Part shown: piece after piece, positions 5,847 through 5,973 of the stretch
How the letters are laid out: each line of letters opens with the position of its first letter
How positions within the stretch are numbered: position 1 is the stretch's first letter
Source: Thermoplasmata archaeon
Lineage (GTDB): Archaea > Thermoplasmatota > Thermoplasmata > Thermoplasmatales > Thermoplasmataceae
Assembly (NCBI GenBank): GCA_021835265.1
Contig: JAKBQK010000571.1
Coordinates: forward strand, 1-5,973
Reading direction: 5' to 3'
DNA: 5,973 nt
The notes under the pieces: generated by a model
The model's input: only the letters and a program-made list of their open reading frames with translations
Told to the model about the DNA's origin: nothing
Databases searched by the model: none
Position numbers and translations under genes: made by a program

Positions 5847-5878
5847 ACAGCGCGGGGAGAGGGATTCGAACCCTCGCT
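5847..5878. repeat. tRNA-side copy of the att-like direct repeat
   Basis: 5847-5858 is identical to 157-168. This copy is the intact one, spanning 4 bp downstream of the tRNA, the discriminator base and the 3' acceptor strand, with CTCGCT at 5873-5878 matching 175-180. An intact tRNA end with the partial copy at the far side is the usual result of integration at a tRNA gene. Confidence 0.5.
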
Positions 5879-5932
5879 CTCTAATGAGAAATAGCTTAGC
5901 AGGCTACCGCCGTACCGCTGGGCCATCCCCGC
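5851..5932 (-). tRNA. tRNA-Ser (anticodon GCT)
   Basis: Read on the minus strand, the 7-bp acceptor stem is GCGGGGA / TCCCCGC with discriminator G at 5851. The anticodon arm is GTAGC-CTGCTAA-GCTAT, placing anticodon GCT at 5900-5898, which reads AGC/AGU serine codons. TTCTC-ATTA-GAGA forms the long type II variable arm of serine tRNAs, and GAGGG-TTCGAAT-CCCTC is a perfect T arm. The length is 82 nt, with no intron and no encoded CCA, which the CCA-adding enzyme must supply. No clear TATA box is visible in the 41 bases upstream, so it may be transcribed with something beyond the window. Its 3' end faces the defence genes. Confidence 0.95.
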
Positions 5933-5973
5933 TTATGATGGAAAACGCTCCTGAAGATCGTTCGCTATCTGTT

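Noticed and set aside
1..5973. CRISPR array, Thoeris or DISARM system
   Set aside because: No regularly spaced repeats occur. The TIR gene has no SLOG or SIR2-like partner, and the methyltransferase/PLD pair lacks the DrmA/DrmB helicase genes of DISARM.

Overview
The window looks like an AT-rich archaeal genome, most probably a Thermoplasmata-type archaeon (inference). The evidence is: a tRNA-Ser(GCT) gene with no encoded CCA; TATA-like boxes about 22-29 bp upstream of several start codons (suggesting leaderless or short-leader mRNAs); U-run style terminators; and a 53-residue archaeal-style AbrB protein. No rRNA, CRISPR array or complete insertion sequence is visible.

Layout. 1-93 is a possible 3' end of a gene that enters from the left, followed by a terminator-like hairpin. 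276-881 (+) is a stand-alone PD-(D/E)XK-type nuclease candidate. It converges with a two-gene minus-strand operon: a two-HKD phospholipase D-family nuclease (3427-1934) overlapping by 4 bp a beta-class N6-adenine DNA methyltransferase (1937-1041). This pair is best read as a compact restriction-modification module. 3663-3824 (+) is a small AbrB/SpoVT swapped-hairpin protein that is easy to miss because of its size. 4418-3897 (-) is a second PD-(D/E)XK-like gene, apparently split by an in-frame TAA. 4647-5516 (+) encodes a protein with an unfamiliar N-terminal domain and a C-terminal TIR domain that keeps the catalytic Glu. 5517-5850 has only a weak minus-strand open frame. 5851-5932 (-) is tRNA-Ser(GCT).

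The region reads as a small defence or genomic island beside a tRNA gene. A 12-bp identical sequence covering the end of the tRNA-Ser gene plus 4 bp of its downstream flank recurs at 157-168, followed by a decayed-looking remnant of the T-arm side. This is the layout expected of an attL/attR pair around an island of about 5.7 kb, although no integrase is present in the window. The genes are in short separate units with their own promoters, so this looks like a collection of independent defence modules (R-M, TIR, solo nucleases) rather than one multi-gene complex. The most interesting parts are the PLD nuclease/methyltransferase pair, the TIR protein with its uncharacterised N-terminal domain, the solo nuclease, and the two in-frame stop codons (inside the second nuclease and just before the TIR start).
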